DNA of 64,000 nucleotides from Brasenia schreberi (lineage: Eukaryota; Streptophyta; Magnoliopsida; Nymphaeales; Cabombaceae), in assembly GCA_036023115.1 (NCBI GenBank), contig JAYKKT010000091.1, forward strand, positions 34,171,001 through 34,235,000, in the 5' to 3' direction. The position numbers and the translations under genes are program-made. Below the pieces are notes generated by a model, which worked only from the letters and a program-made list of their open reading frames with translations, made no database searches and was not told the origin of the DNA. Below are positions 1 through 13,300 of the stretch, piece after piece; positions within the stretch are counted from its first letter, which is position 1; every line of letters begins with the position of its first letter.

Positions 1-1678
1 AACCATCTTAAACGACATTTTCTCATTTTATCCTCTATTGGTGTCACTCTCAATTTGTTTCTAATAACCTCATTATTAGACTCCTTGTATGACTACTCAT
101 TCATCTCAGTATCTTCATTTCTACTACAAACATCTTTTATACATGTTTATGATTAACTGCCCAACACTCATAACCATAAAATATGACAGGTCTAATTGTT
201 GCTTTATAATAATTACCTTTTAACTTTAATGGTATCTTCTTGTCACAAAGGATACCTGATGCTCCTCTTTATTTTAACCAACCTCCATTAATTGTTACGT
301 AACATCTTATCACTCTGAAAAATTGATCTTAGGTATTTAAAACTTTCCTTTTATGGATGCAATGTGTGCCAATTTTAATTGTTCTCTAAGGTAACCAAAT
401 GATCAAACTTACATTCCATGTATTCTGTCTTTGTTCTACTAAGTCGAAAACCTTTACTTTCTATTGTTTCTTTTCATAGTTCCAATTTTCTATTAACTTT
501 TTCCTTAGACTCCTCCAATAACACAATGTCATCTGCATCTTGAATATGTTTTAACTCATCAATCATCATTATAAAAAAGTATAGACTTAAAGTTATCCTG
601 ATGTAACCCAATATTAACTTCAAAGAAGCGTGTCATTCTTTCATGAGTCCTCACACATGTTTTTGTACAATCGTACATGTCTCTTATAAGGTTTATATAT
701 GTCAATGGGAGACCTCTTTTTTTTGAAGGTTCTCCAAAGAACATCTCTTGGTACCCTATCGTAAGCTTTTTCTAGATCAATAAATATCATGTGAAGGTCT
801 TTCTTTTTTCTCTAAAACCTTCTATAAGACGTCTCAAAAGGTGAATTACTTCAATAGTAGATTTGCCTGACATGAATCCAAATTGGTTCTCTGTTGTACT
901 CGATACTTGTCTTAACTTACATTTGATAATTCTTTTTCATAATTTCATAGTATGACTCGTTAACTTGATACCCCAATAATTCACACAATTCTAAATATCT
1001 CTCTTGTTCTTATATATGGGTATAAGTGTACCTGCTCTCCATTCCTCGAGCATCTTTTGGTTTCTCCATATTTTATTAAATAAACTTGTGAGCCAAGTGA
1101 TTCGTGTCTCTCATAGGATTTTTCAAACTTCTATAGGAATATTGTTTGGTCCTACAAATTTAACACCCTTCATATGTTTAAGAGCCTCTTTGACTTCGGT
1201 CTTTTGAATACGTCGGTAGAAATTGTGGTTTATATACTTTTTTGATTTGACTAACTCTCTTAAGTTAATACTAACATCTTTATTTTCATTAAAAAACTTA
1301 TAAAAATATTTTTTCCATCTATTTTATATCATCATTTGACACTTGAATTTTCTAGTCCTCGCCTTTGATACATCTAACAAAATTAAGATCCTTATTTCTT
1401 ATCTCTAACCCTCAAACCTTTTTTTGAGTTAAACTTTTTATATAAATCTTCCCAAATTTTAGCTTTTGCTTCACTAACAACCTTTTTCGCTTCTTTCTTT
1501 GCTTTTTTATAAGCCTCTAAAGTTTTACTAGTCTTCTTCTCATAATGTAATTTGTAACATGCACTCTTCACCTTGATTTTATTTTGCACCACTTCACTCC
1601 ACCACCAAGCTTCTTTTTGTGCCGGTACACCTCCCTTAGATTCACGTAACACATCTTTCGCCACTTTTCTAGTACGTA
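1..1678 (-). mobile_element. RTE-type LINE, 3' part, minus strand
   Basis: Read on the minus strand, this is the same LINE family seen many times in the window. It holds the thumb/C-terminal region, then reverse transcriptase, then the lysine-rich linker (KKAKKEAKKVVSEAKAKIWE near 1490). It is broken by many stops and frameshifts. The 3' end lies left of the window. It is continued at 3735-3975 after the plus-strand LINE that interrupts it. It lies upstream of the SHH exons, probably inside an SHH intron, because the homeodomain exons are not in the window. Confidence 0.85.
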
Positions 1679-2232
1679 GAACCTCAAAAGTGAGAAAGAA
1701 GATATATTTAAACAGAAAGTCCTTTAAGGATATGTTTGAAATTATGTTGGTACACCTTGTGATATGTAGAACAATATGGCTATACATATTAGGAAAGTGG
1801 CGAAAGATGTGTTAGGTGTATCTAAGGGAGGTGTACCGGCACAAAAAGAAGCTTGGTAGAGTGAAGTAGTGCAAAATAAAAGGCAAAGAGGGCATGTTAC
1901 AAATTACATTATCCTAATAAAACTAGTGAAACTTTAGAGGCTTATAAGAAAACAAAGAAGGAAGCGGAAAAGGCTGTGATTGAAGCAAAAGCTAAAATTT
2001 GGGAGGATTTATATAAAAAACTCAACTCAAAAGAGGGTGAAAGAGATATTTTTAGGATAGCTAGGGCTAGAGATAAGAAAACTAAAGATCTTAATTATGT
2101 TAGATGCATCAAGGATGAGGATGAAAAAATTCTAGTGGCAAATGATGATGTAAGAAATAGATGGAAAAACTATTTTTATAAGCTTTTTAATGAAAATAAA
2201 GATGTTAGTATTAACTTAGGAGAGTTAAACAT

Positions 2233-3114
2233 ATGAAGGGTGGTAAATCGGTAGGACCAGATAATATTCCTATAGAAGTTTGGAAAATACTAGGAGAAAT
2301 AGGAATCACTTGGCTCACAAGACTATTTAATGAAATATGGAAAAACCAAAAGATGCCCGAGGAATGGAGAACAAGTACACTTATACCCATATATAAGAAC
2401 AAGGGAGACATTCAAAATTGTGCGAATTATCGAGGTATCAAGTTAATGATTCATACTATGAAATTGTGGGAAAGAATTATCGAACTTAGGTTAAGAAAAG
2501 TATCAAGTACAACAGAGAACCAATTTGGATTCATGCCAGGCAGATCTACTGTTGAAGAGATTCACCTTTTGAGATGTCTTATGGAATATTTTAGAGCAAA
2601 AAAGAAAGACCTTCATATGATATTTATTGATATAGAAAAAGCTTATGATGGGGTACCGCGGGAGGTTCTTTGGAGAACTTTAGAAAAAAGAGGTATCCCT
2701 TTGACATACATTAACCTTATAAGAGACATGTACGATGGTGCAAAAACATGTGTGAGGACTCATGAAGAAATGACAGACTTCTTTGAAGTTAATATTAGGT
2801 TACATCAAGGATCAACTTTAAGTCCATACTTATTTATAATGGTGATGGATGAGTTAACAAAACATATTCAAGATGAAGTACCTTGGTGTATGTTATTTGC
2901 AGATAACATTGTATTAGTCGAGGAGTCTAAGGAAAAAGTTAATAGAAAATTGGAATTATGGAGAGAAACATTAGAAAGCAAAGGCCTCCGACTTAGTAGA
3001 ACAAAGACAAAATATATGGAATGTAAGTTTGATCATTTGGTTACCTCAGATGGCATAGAAATTAAAATTGGCACACATTGCATCCCCCAAAAGGAAAGTT
3101 TTAAATACCTATAA
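2233..3114 (+). pseudogene. RTE LINE reverse transcriptase fragment
   Basis: This open stretch of about 293 codons covers the fingers and palm of a non-LTR reverse transcriptase. Visible blocks are [17 protein letters not shown], then the template-grip region with FGFMPGRST, then [14 protein letters not shown], which holds the first catalytic Asp. The usual FADD box reads FADN, so the second of its paired Asp residues is lost and the enzyme should be inactive even if translated. The frame ends at a stop just before the FQSDGRIDGDV block, which continues downstream in broken form. Confidence 0.75.
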
Positions 3115-3180
3115 TCAATTTTTCAGAGTGATGGAAGAATTGATGGAGATGTTACGCATAGAATTAATGTTGGTTGGTTA

Positions 3181-3258
3181 AAATGGAGAGGAGCATCATG
3201 TATTCTTTGTGATAAGAAGAAATGGAGAGGAGCATCATGTATTCTTTGTGATAAGAAG
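3181..3258. repeat. 39-bp tandem duplication inside LINE
   Basis: Positions 3181-3219 are repeated exactly at 3220-3258. Other LINE copies in the window have one copy of this block, so the duplication happened in this copy. It keeps the frame (39 = 3 x 13). Confidence 0.9.
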
Positions 3259-3734
3259 ATACTATTAAAATTAAAATGTAAATATTATAGAGCAGCAATT
3301 AGGCCTGACATGTTTTATGGTTCTGAGTGTTGGGCAGTTAATTATCAACATGTACAAAAGATGTTTGTGACAGAAATGAAGATGTTGAGATGGATGAGTG
3401 GTCATACAAGAAAAGACTGTATACATGAGGTTATTAGAAACAAATTAGGAGTGACACCAATAGAGGATAAAATAAGAGAATATCGTTTAAGATGGTTTGA
3501 ACATATAGAAAGAAATCAGAAGAACCTGTAAGAAGGTATGAAAAACTAAATTTGGAAAGTATTAAGAGGTAGAGGACGACCACAAAAGTGTTGGAAAGAA
3601 ACAATAAAGAATGATCTAGCTTATTGTGAGTTAACTGCTCACATGGCACACGATAGGGATATGTGGAAACAAAGAATCCATGTAGCCGACCCCGTCTAGT
3701 ATGGGAAAAGGCTTAGTTGTTGTTGTTGTTGTTG

Positions 3735-3975
3735 TATCACAAGGTGTACCAACATAATTTCAAGCATCTCCTTTAAGAACTTTTTGTTTAAATATACATT
3801 CTTTCTCGCTTTTGAAGTTCTACCATTTAGTCCGAATAACTCGATGCACTCTTTTCTTCTTTGTCCATTTTTCACCTCTAAATCCATAACTAAAAGTCGA
3901 TATTGGGTGGTTAAACTTTCTCCTAGGATTACCTTGCAATCTTTACAACACAATCTATCTTTTTTCCTACACTAT
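3735..3975 (-). mobile_element. 5' remnant of the minus-strand LINE
   Basis: This continues the minus-strand LINE of 1-1678 beyond the insertion. It matches the region between endonuclease and linker in the longer copies, for example around 37050-37290. Similarity stops near 3970, so the element is 5' truncated there. The 3976-4333 stretch that follows is intron sequence with nothing recognised. Confidence 0.75.
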
Positions 3976-4333
3976 GATAAAATAATACGATATTTTGCCG
4001 ACAGTTTATGATATTTTAAGACAGTGCACTGCACAAGGATAAATAGTTAAACTGATCGTGTCAATCAAGCTACTGTGTAATTGTATTTGACTGTTGGTAC
4101 ACTATTACATTTAAAGCATCTATTTCTACTTTATTTTATGAACGATACAAGCTCTTCACAGCAAAGGCCTCAAGTTGTCACTTTCTTTACATAAGCCTTA
4201 ATATTAAAAAATACATCTTTTATCATCCTTAATTGTTGCTAGTCAGATTAATGATTGTCACAACTTTCTTGTTGAATGTTACGAGTTTTAATTGTTGCTG
4301 TTTTATTGACATTGTTATGCCTGTGATTGCCAG

Positions 4334-7300
4334 GTATGATGTTGGAACCTTTGTTTCAACAAGGATGTTTGAGACTGCTGATCCGGTAATGCTATAATTG
4401 TGTCAAACTACAACTCAATTTTATTCCTGTTTGTAAAACAGTTTGGTTCTAAAGCTATAGAAGGCTTTTTAGCCTTCATTGTCAAGACTCAAGCCCTCCC
4501 TCCAGCCTGCCCACACCCCTCTACTCTCTGTCTTTCTTCTGTGGGTGTGTATGTGGGTGGATGCTGTATCAAAGACTGAACTCCGGAGGCTAAGATTCTT
4601 CAACATGAACCACTCAACTGCCGCACTTGAGCCCATATGTTAACTTTCCTCTTTTCTGTATATTGGTTTGTCTTGGTAGCTTCCATTACCTAATTTGTTC
4701 ATCGTAGTTTGCTTATATAAATTGGGAAAAATGATTTTCACACTTTTCTCACTGCTTATGGACCAGTATAGCTGCTAATGGGTTGCGTTTATTACCAAGC
4801 AGGAGGTTTGTGTACGGTTTTCAGGATTTGGTTCAGAGGAAGATGAATGGATTAATGTGAAAAAACATGTCAGGCAGCGGTCACTTCCATGTGAGGCCGC
4901 TGAGTGCATTGTTGTACTTCCAGGAGATCTTATACTCTGTTTCCAGGTTTTCCCACTCATATTGGGATATACTTCATTGCTTGTTTGTATAGTTTTATGG
5001 ATTATAATTTTTAAGGTTGGATCCTAAATTCTTGATTGCATAATTTCAGGAAGGCAAAGAACAAGCTCTTTATTTTGATGCTCATGTTCTTGATGTTCAA
5101 CGAAGGCGGCATGATGTGCGTGGATGCCGTTGCAGGTTTCTTGTGCGTTATGACCATGATCAGTCAGAGGTACGACTTTCTATCTCTTACATGAAACAGA
5201 ATCAGCCATCATCCTTTATTGATATACCTTCCTTTTCGCGGACCATGGCTTGTATAATCCATCTCATTATGGGCTGTAGTTGGTATTCAGTCACCATTTT
5301 GCAACGGGCTCATTTTAAGGCTGCCTATGGACAGACTGATCAGGTTATTAATTTGAGATAAGGCCAGAAAAGGGGTTCCACATGTATATTGCAAGAACCA
5401 CCACCGTGATCCAATGCCCTTCATTTTTGAAGTTCTATTTAGAAAAGCTGGTAACTTGGTAGTAATATGTATATATATATACACACACACACACATATAA
5501 TTCCTACCTAATTGATGGTTTTCAACTCAGCTTTATGGGTACAATACACTCCGTGGAAGGTGCATATTTGTTGTCTTGCTTCTTAAAAATTAGTTCAGGT
5601 TTTTGAATGGTAGAAAATTTTAGTGGATATGTTTAGATATTTTTGTGCTAATTCTATATGGGTCGAATGTCTTTAATAATCTGTCACATGGGCATGGGTG
5701 CAGACTAGTGCTATAAGCGGTGTATCGTTTTTGGTCACGGCACGATATGGCTGTACCATAATGTATTATAAATTGTTTCTAAAAAGACTATCAATCCAAA
5801 AAAAAGTACAAATCACAAGAAAACCTTAAATAATTGTTAAGAATCAAAACAAGTGGGAAAACATGGGCATTATATCAAAACAATAGCATATCACGAATTT
5901 AATAAGTTAATAGTTACATTAACTAAGAATAACCATGGTTTAGATAGGCAAGTAAACATTAACTAATTGACAATTAAGGATAACCGTTGGTCCATTAGCT
6001 TTAGCAAATAGAAATCAAAGCAAATATGTTCTAAAACATCTAAAGTTACATGATACAGGGCATGTACCTGAAAATCTTTAACCATGTTTAGAAGTTACGT
6101 CGCTATAGAAGTAAACAAATCATGATCTCGAACATAAAAATCTGGATCATCAACTAATAATCTAGTTCTTGCCCTTTTCCTCCTTCACCATTATCATCAT
6201 CATCAAAATGAATCTCATCATATGCTTGCTCACACTGTTGTACCCCTTCCAAGTTGATGTATTGGACATCTTCTATGAGTGCATTTGTTTCATCATCATC
6301 TTCAACCCATTCCTCTAAAATGTCAAAAGTAAAGACTAATTGGATCAAATTGGCACTCATGTTAGTTTAAGATAGTTTTTCTATTGCCTATAAGGATGAT
6401 AGATAAAAGTTCAATAATAAAATTGTAAAAACTGAAATTGAAACTCTAATTAAAAAAGTTCATTAATAACTAAATTAGCTCTCCCTTAGCTGCATGTTGT
6501 AATGGATAAGTACTAAATTATTAAGCCGTTTATGGTCTAACTCATTGTGTTTTTTTATGGATGTGCACAAAACACTCCAATTTCTTTGGCAACCAGTTGT
6601 ACTAGAAGTTTAACTAACAATCATAACTAAATTGGGCAGTCACTAAGAAACCTACTCCACCATACAACCAACAACAAATAAATATAAATGTAAATATAAA
6701 ATACAAGTTATAACTATGTAAGGATATGCTTATTTGGAAACAACTATAAACATAAGTTTCAATTTACCAGGGTGTATAGTTGCATGGTTTCGAATAACTA
6801 CCAGCCTACCCAATAGAAAGAGAATTATCATATACTTTCATGGTGTATGGCATCTGCTCTAGCCTCAATCATGAACCAATCTATCTATATCAATTATACC
6901 TCTATTAATTTCACCATCTCTCTTAAACGAACTAGAATACCTAAATGTATGAATTTGGTAGAAGGCTGCTGCATGAATAGGTTGATTTAACTACTCGTGC
7001 CTTCTATTATCAATGATTTTTCATACAAGCATATAATAACTTCCTATCGTTAAAGTTGCTTATGATAGCCTCCTTAGTACTATCCATAGCTTTATAGCCT
7101 CCTTAGCTACTATCCATAGCTTTATAAAGATAACCGTTAATGATTTCTCTTGATTATCAGCTAAATTCAACACCTTTACGAGGGGCATGTGATTTTCAAC
7201 AATCTTATATAAGAGTGCCAAATTGAACTTATAAAGACCTCTTAAAAACCATCTTGGAAATTTCAGTCGACTTATTTCTCCTGTTTTGTGGCAGATAAGC

Positions 7301-10300
7301 AAACTACTGCCACTCATCTAAACTAAACATTTCCTTCAAGACTCTTTTTCATGGACAAAAAATATGTAACAAATCAAGTAGCAACAATACGAAGAAGCTC
7401 AACACCACCAATATACCTCATTATAATAAACAAATGCATGATTGTACATGAGTTTTGTAATTCTCGACAAGCCTTAAATTGTTTCCTCATATTCTCCAAT
7501 ATAAGGTCTACACTTTGTCATGCACAAGGTGTGCAATAAAATGTGCTGGAAGCATCAACTAACTCCTTGGCAACTACTTTATAATTAGTTGCATTGTGTG
7601 TAATGAATTGAATGACATTTTTAATGGTCAACCTCCTAGTTTGCATTATTGAACTCTTTCTTACATCCGCAGTATGTCACTCATTGCACAAGTTAGGAGA
7701 TTTTATAAACCAAACTCCTTAGGATAATAATCACGGAAGTTTGATAAGGTCCTTCTTTACATATCTATTCATCCATCTGTCATGATATTGCAACTTGTCT
7801 TCTTCCATAACTCTCTCAAAAAGTGTAATGCTTCTTTACTTAACATATCTAACAATTTCGCTCTCAATATATAATAAGTGGGCATCTTATAATCTATTCA
7901 TCCATCTGCTATGATATTGTAACTTTTCTCCTTCTATAACTCTCTCAAAAAAGTGTAATTCTTTTGTACTTAACATATCTAATAATTTCGCTCTCAATTT
8001 ATAATAAGTGGGCATCTTATACCTTGGCTCAATATTGACAATAGCCTCAACCATTCCTTAAATATAAAATAAATTTATAGTATTGAATGGGAGACATGTA
8101 TCATGAAACCACCTCTCTATTGCAAGGTCTACTTGCTCACAATTATGATGTGTAGCCACAACAACATGAATACCAGGTTGAGAATCAGATATTAGTAATA
8201 AGAGAAAAAAAATGATTAACAAGACAATCTTTCTCGACCTCTCTATTCTATGGCTTATATCCTCTTTAATGACTCTCTTTCCCTTAATCTCTCTAGAACT
8301 ACAATGGCATCCTCATCCTCATTTCTAACTCTTTTTGAACCATCCTTGTATTTTCTTTTTGTTGCCTTAGTTATTATGCCCTCTATCATTTGTAAAAGGT
8401 GTCATTTAATAGCTTAAGAGACTTTCTTGGTTTTGCCTATACAAGGAGCAATCTCCTTTCTAGTTTCTGCCAAGTGATGCTTGAGTCGAGAAACTCCATT
8501 ACTTTGTAATAAAATGACACCTTAAGTCCTTTAATAGGGACTGCAAATATCCAATGCTTGTATCCAAGGAATTCAGCCGCCAAAAGGTGACTATAAAAAT
8601 TCTTTAGATAAGGCTCAAATCACTAAGCAAGAATGCTAAAATAAATACACTTAAATGAATATGTATTAATCAACTTAAAAAGCAATGTTAAATATGTACA
8701 ATGGAAGGGGATTTATAGGAGAGGGAGTTGAGTAGAACAGCCTCCAAACAACTGGCTTGGGACTAAGGGCATGTTGGTACCCAATTACCTCAATACCCAA
8801 GAAGTATCATAGATGACCAAGATCCTTCGTTTAAAATTCCTTACTAAGGTCATACTTGATATTATGGATACCTACAACATCACTCCCTGTGATAATCATA
8901 TCGTGTATAATTAATTACAATACATGCAACATATTTTCTTATAAACAATACATTGTCCGTATAACATGTAGTAAAACCATGATAAGCCATAACCTCACTC
9001 ATTTTGTCAAACCTTTTTTAAGTCCATACAAAGCTTTTTTAAGACAAAGGACATGATTATTTTAATATTAAGACCAGGAGGAAGTTCCACTATATAGACC
9101 TCTTTACCTTTTAAGACGTCTTATGGAACATTTTAGAGCAAAAAAGAAAGACCTTCACATGATATTTATTGATCTAGAAAAAGCTTATAATAGGGTACCG
9201 AGGGAGGTTCTTTGGGGAATATTGGAAAAAAGAGGTATCCCATTGATATACATTAACCTTGTAAGAGACATGTACGATGGTATAAAAACATGTATGAGGA
9301 CTCATGAAGGAATGACATACTTCTTTAAAGTTAATATTGGGTTACATTAAAGATCAACTTTAAGTCCATACTTATTTATAATGGTGATTGATGAGTTAAC
9401 AAAACATATTCAAGATGAAGTGCCTTGGTGTATGTTATTTGCAAATGACATTGTGTTAGTAGAAGAGTCTAAGGAAAAAGTTAATAGAAAATTGGAACTA
9501 TGGAGAGAAGCATTAGAAAGCAAAGACCTCCGACTTAGTAGAACAAAGACCGAATATATGGAAAAGTTTGATCATTTGGTTACCTCAGAGGACATATAAA
9601 TTAAAATTGACACACATTGCATCCCCCAAAAGGAAAGTTTTAAATACCTAGGGTCAATTTTTCAGAGTGATGGAAGAGTTGATGGAGATGTTATGCATAT
9701 AATTAATGCTGGTTGGTTAAAATAGAGAGGAGCATTAAGTATTCTTTGTGATAAGAAGATACCATTAAAGTTAAAAGGTAAATATTATAGAGCGGCAATT
9801 AGGCCTGCCATGTTTTATGGTTTTGAGTAATGGGCAGTTAATCATCAATATGTACAAAAGATGTCTGTGACAGAAATGAAGATGTTGAGATGGATGAGTG
9901 GTCATACAAGAAAAGACCGTATACATAATGAGGTTATTAGAAACAAATTAGGAGTGACACTAATAGAGGATAAAATGAGAAAATATCATTTAAGATGATT
10001 TGGACATGTATAAAGAAGATCAAAAGAAGAACCTCTAAGAAGGTACGAAAAACTAAATTTGAAAAGTATTAAAAGAGCTAGAGGACGACCACAAAAGTGT
10101 TGGAAAGAAACAATAAAGAATGATCTAGCTTATTGTGAGTTAACTGCTAACATGGCACACGATAGGGATCTGTGGAAACAAAGAATCCATGTAGCCGACC
10201 CCGTCTAGTATGGGAAAAGGCTTAGTTGTTGTTGTTGTAAGACCAAGAGGAAGTTCGAGGAAGTTCCACTATATAGACCTCTTCTCTTAACCATTCATTC

Positions 10301-13300
10301 AAAAAAGCATTCTTAACCTCCATTTGAAAGCGTTCCAGTTTTCTATCAAACTAATGACAATAAAGGTTCTTATCATGGTCATTCTATCTATTGAGGCAAA
10401 TGTTAATTATAATTTATTTCGTATTCTTGGGAATATCTTTTGGTAACTAAGCGAGCTTTATATCGTTCTAGGGTACCATCACCATTGGTCTTAATTTTGT
10501 ATATCCACCTACATCTTGTTGGTTTTTTTGGTCTCGGGACATGCAACTATCTCTCGTGTTTGTCCTTTGTTAAGGCATCTAGGTCTTCATTGATCTCATG
10601 AAGCCAAACTTGGGATGCGTGGGATTCCTTAAGGGTCTTGGGTTCCCTAATAGCCAAAATAGTAGTCAATAGTGCTTTATGATGTGGTGAGAAGGTTTCA
10701 TGTGAGACAAATCTATGAGCATGCATATAACACATCACATAAAGACTTCCTTCTCTATGACCACATTCAATCACCTTCGAGAGGTGATATGGTACAATGT
10801 AACCCATAGATGAGAAGGTAACAATACACCCATTATCTAAAATTTGTGACACAGAAAGTAAGTTTAGGTTTAACTTTGAAATCAAGCTAACTTTAAAAAC
10901 TGAAAAATCTTTCTTTTGAAGATGACCTATTTTATCAACTCTTAATTTTGTTCCATCAGCGATAAAAACACATGAATCAAAAGGTTTTCTTGTGCATGTA
11001 GTTAAAAGCTTTTTATCGTATTTCATGTGAAAGAAAGCACTTAAGTCAAGTAACAAAAGCTTTTTATCGTATGGCATGTCAAAGGAAGCACCAGAGTCAA
11101 GTAACCATGGGTTTATACCTTAAATATCGTGAGAGGAGGTAGAGCATACCGTACCAATAGATGCCTTTTCCTTCAATTTAATTTCAAATTGCTTCACTTT
11201 CTTAAAGAAAAAGGAGAGTGGAGGATTGTTCTACCTCTCTATCAATAAAGGCTATTCTTTTCTTCAATTTTAGACATCTAGGCCTGATATGTCCTACCTT
11301 TTTACAATAGTGACAAATCACTTTTCTCTTAGTTTCTTCTATCTTGAAGTGAGGTGGTCGATATGGTCTTATATGGACTCTGGGTCATGATGCAACTAAA
11401 GTAGAATCTTTTTGAAGCCTAGCTTAATTAAGTCTTGTTTCCGTCATTTTAAGATTGGTAATCACTTCTTTTTTAGTAGGAAATGACTTTCGGTGTATGA
11501 GGGAGGATCTCACTCTTTCGAATTCTTTCCTTGGGCTTCTCAAAAATTGGTAGACAAAGTCTTTATTTTGTTCACATTGCCTAATGTGTGTATTTCTTTT
11601 CACAACCATGAAGTTGATTCCAAATATTTGAAATTCACTAAAAAAAACTCATTTATCCCTTTCTCACCTTGTCTAAGAGACAAGATTTTATCCCAAAGTG
11701 TCATCGTATGGGCCACATCACTTTGGACATGAGATTTGTTCAAATATTCCTATGCATCTTTGGCATTTGTAAAATCTGTCAAATTATCTCGTATGTGGTC
11801 ACTCACATTGTTCATGAGAACCCATAGAATAGTTCTATACCCTTCTTCATATACTTCTCTTTGTTCCAAAGTGACATTCATGGAGGGTTCCACTTTTGTT
11901 TCACTTATATAGCCCTATGCTTTTTTGAAATAAAGGTAGTTTTCAATTGATTGGGCTGATATTTTGTAATTGGAACTTGTTAAACGAAAATTGAAGCTCT
12001 TCTCTTCCATCTTACTACAAGAAGAATACAAACTTAGAAGAAACTTGATGGAGGATCCTTTGGATTAAGAGATATGGTTACTTGGGTAGATGTAGGAGAA
12101 ATACACATAAAACACCAAGTACCTGTGCACTTTTAAAAAAACTTCTATAAGTCAGCATGCTTTCCAAGACAACACCATATAATAAAACTATGCATTGTGC
12201 ACTTCAATAGGGATTGCAAAATGCTTGTATCCAAGGAAATCAGCTACCAAAAAGTGACCATAAAAATGCCTTAGATAAGGCTCAAATCACTAAGCAAAAA
12301 TGCTAAAATAAATACAAAATCTGTATTAATCAGCTTAAAAAATAATATTAAATATGTACAATCGAAGGGGATTTATAGGAAGGGAAGTTGAACATAACAC
12401 CCCTCCAAACATCTGGATTTCTAGATGTTGGAAGGTTTCCACGGTTAGATTTCTAGCTGTTGGAGACCTAGCCACCTGATGGCCTGGGCCTACTGGGATA
12501 TGATTACAGAAAAAACAAAGAAAAATATATTCCTTTTCTTGAGTTTATCACAGAAATTACATTTCACTCTAAATCTACCTTCTATCGAAGTATACCGTTG
12601 CTATGTTAGGTCATCAAAATGTGTCATAGATTGAGAACCTCATCAAAATGTGTCATAGATTGAGAACCTCCTAGCATCTTGATTTATCCTGAACAATAAA
12701 CCTAAAAATAAAAGCAAACAAATAGAAGGACTTTATAAATGCCATAAGTTCACCCACTTTATAAATCATGACTTCATAAATCTCAAAACACCCAAACACG
12801 TTCACCTACTTCATAAATCACCACAGATTCACCCAAACATGTTCACCCACTTCATAAATCACCATTCAGAAGAGAGAAAGATAGGGAGTTCAGATTCTCA
12901 TCACATCCATTTACTGAAAGTGAACACAAGAGAGAACATGCCTAAGGACATTATGATAGGTACGTGACTAAGAGCTAGATGTCCACCAATGCCAATATTG
13001 AAGGATGGTCTCTAACTTTAGACTACATGAGAGCTAGATTACGAGAAAATTGTTCAAGACTAATTCAATCATTCAAAAGTTAAAGTAAAACCATGTATAG
13101 CAGGTCAAAAGTTAAAATCATAAGAGGTAGATGCCTTCATTGCAGATCACATAGTGTGTCTATGAGAGAGAGAAACCATCTTCTAGAGGTGTCTCCAGAA
13201 CTTTGAGTTCCTTCTCCTCTGCCAGAAATCCAATCGGTTGCAGCCTTCTTACCCCTTGTGTTGTAGAAGCCAGAAACTGAAGAACAAAATCAAAGAGAAG

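Larger units (their letters stand above)
1679..3734 (+). mobile_element. RTE-type LINE inserted in the minus-strand LINE
   Basis: This 5'-truncated LINE starts inside the linker after the endonuclease and runs to the family's 3' end, which is a conserved CCGACCCCGTCTAGTATGGG block followed by a (TTG)n tail. That tail, with no poly(A), is typical of plant RTE elements. The flanks 1-1678 and 3735-3975 are the two halves of one minus-strand LINE, with about 15-20 bp of target missing at the junction. Several stops show it is dead. Confidence 0.85.
6154..8150 (-). pseudogene. hAT-superfamily transposase remnant
   Basis: Read on the minus strand and allowing frameshifts, the order of blocks fits a plant DUF659/hAT-type transposase. 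Around 8100 is [17 protein letters not shown] sequence. Around 7790 is NIMTDGW, which corresponds to the DGW motif before the first catalytic region. At 7640-7500 comes [13 protein letters not shown], then FYCTPCA and VDLILE. At 7190-7110 is [11 protein letters not shown], then AKEAIK. At 6340-6160 is an acidic tail (EEWVEDDDE). The D in the usual QFxTDN motif is H here. Stops and shifts occur in every block, so this is a dead copy. No terminal inverted repeats were found, so the element limits are unknown. Confidence 0.7.
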
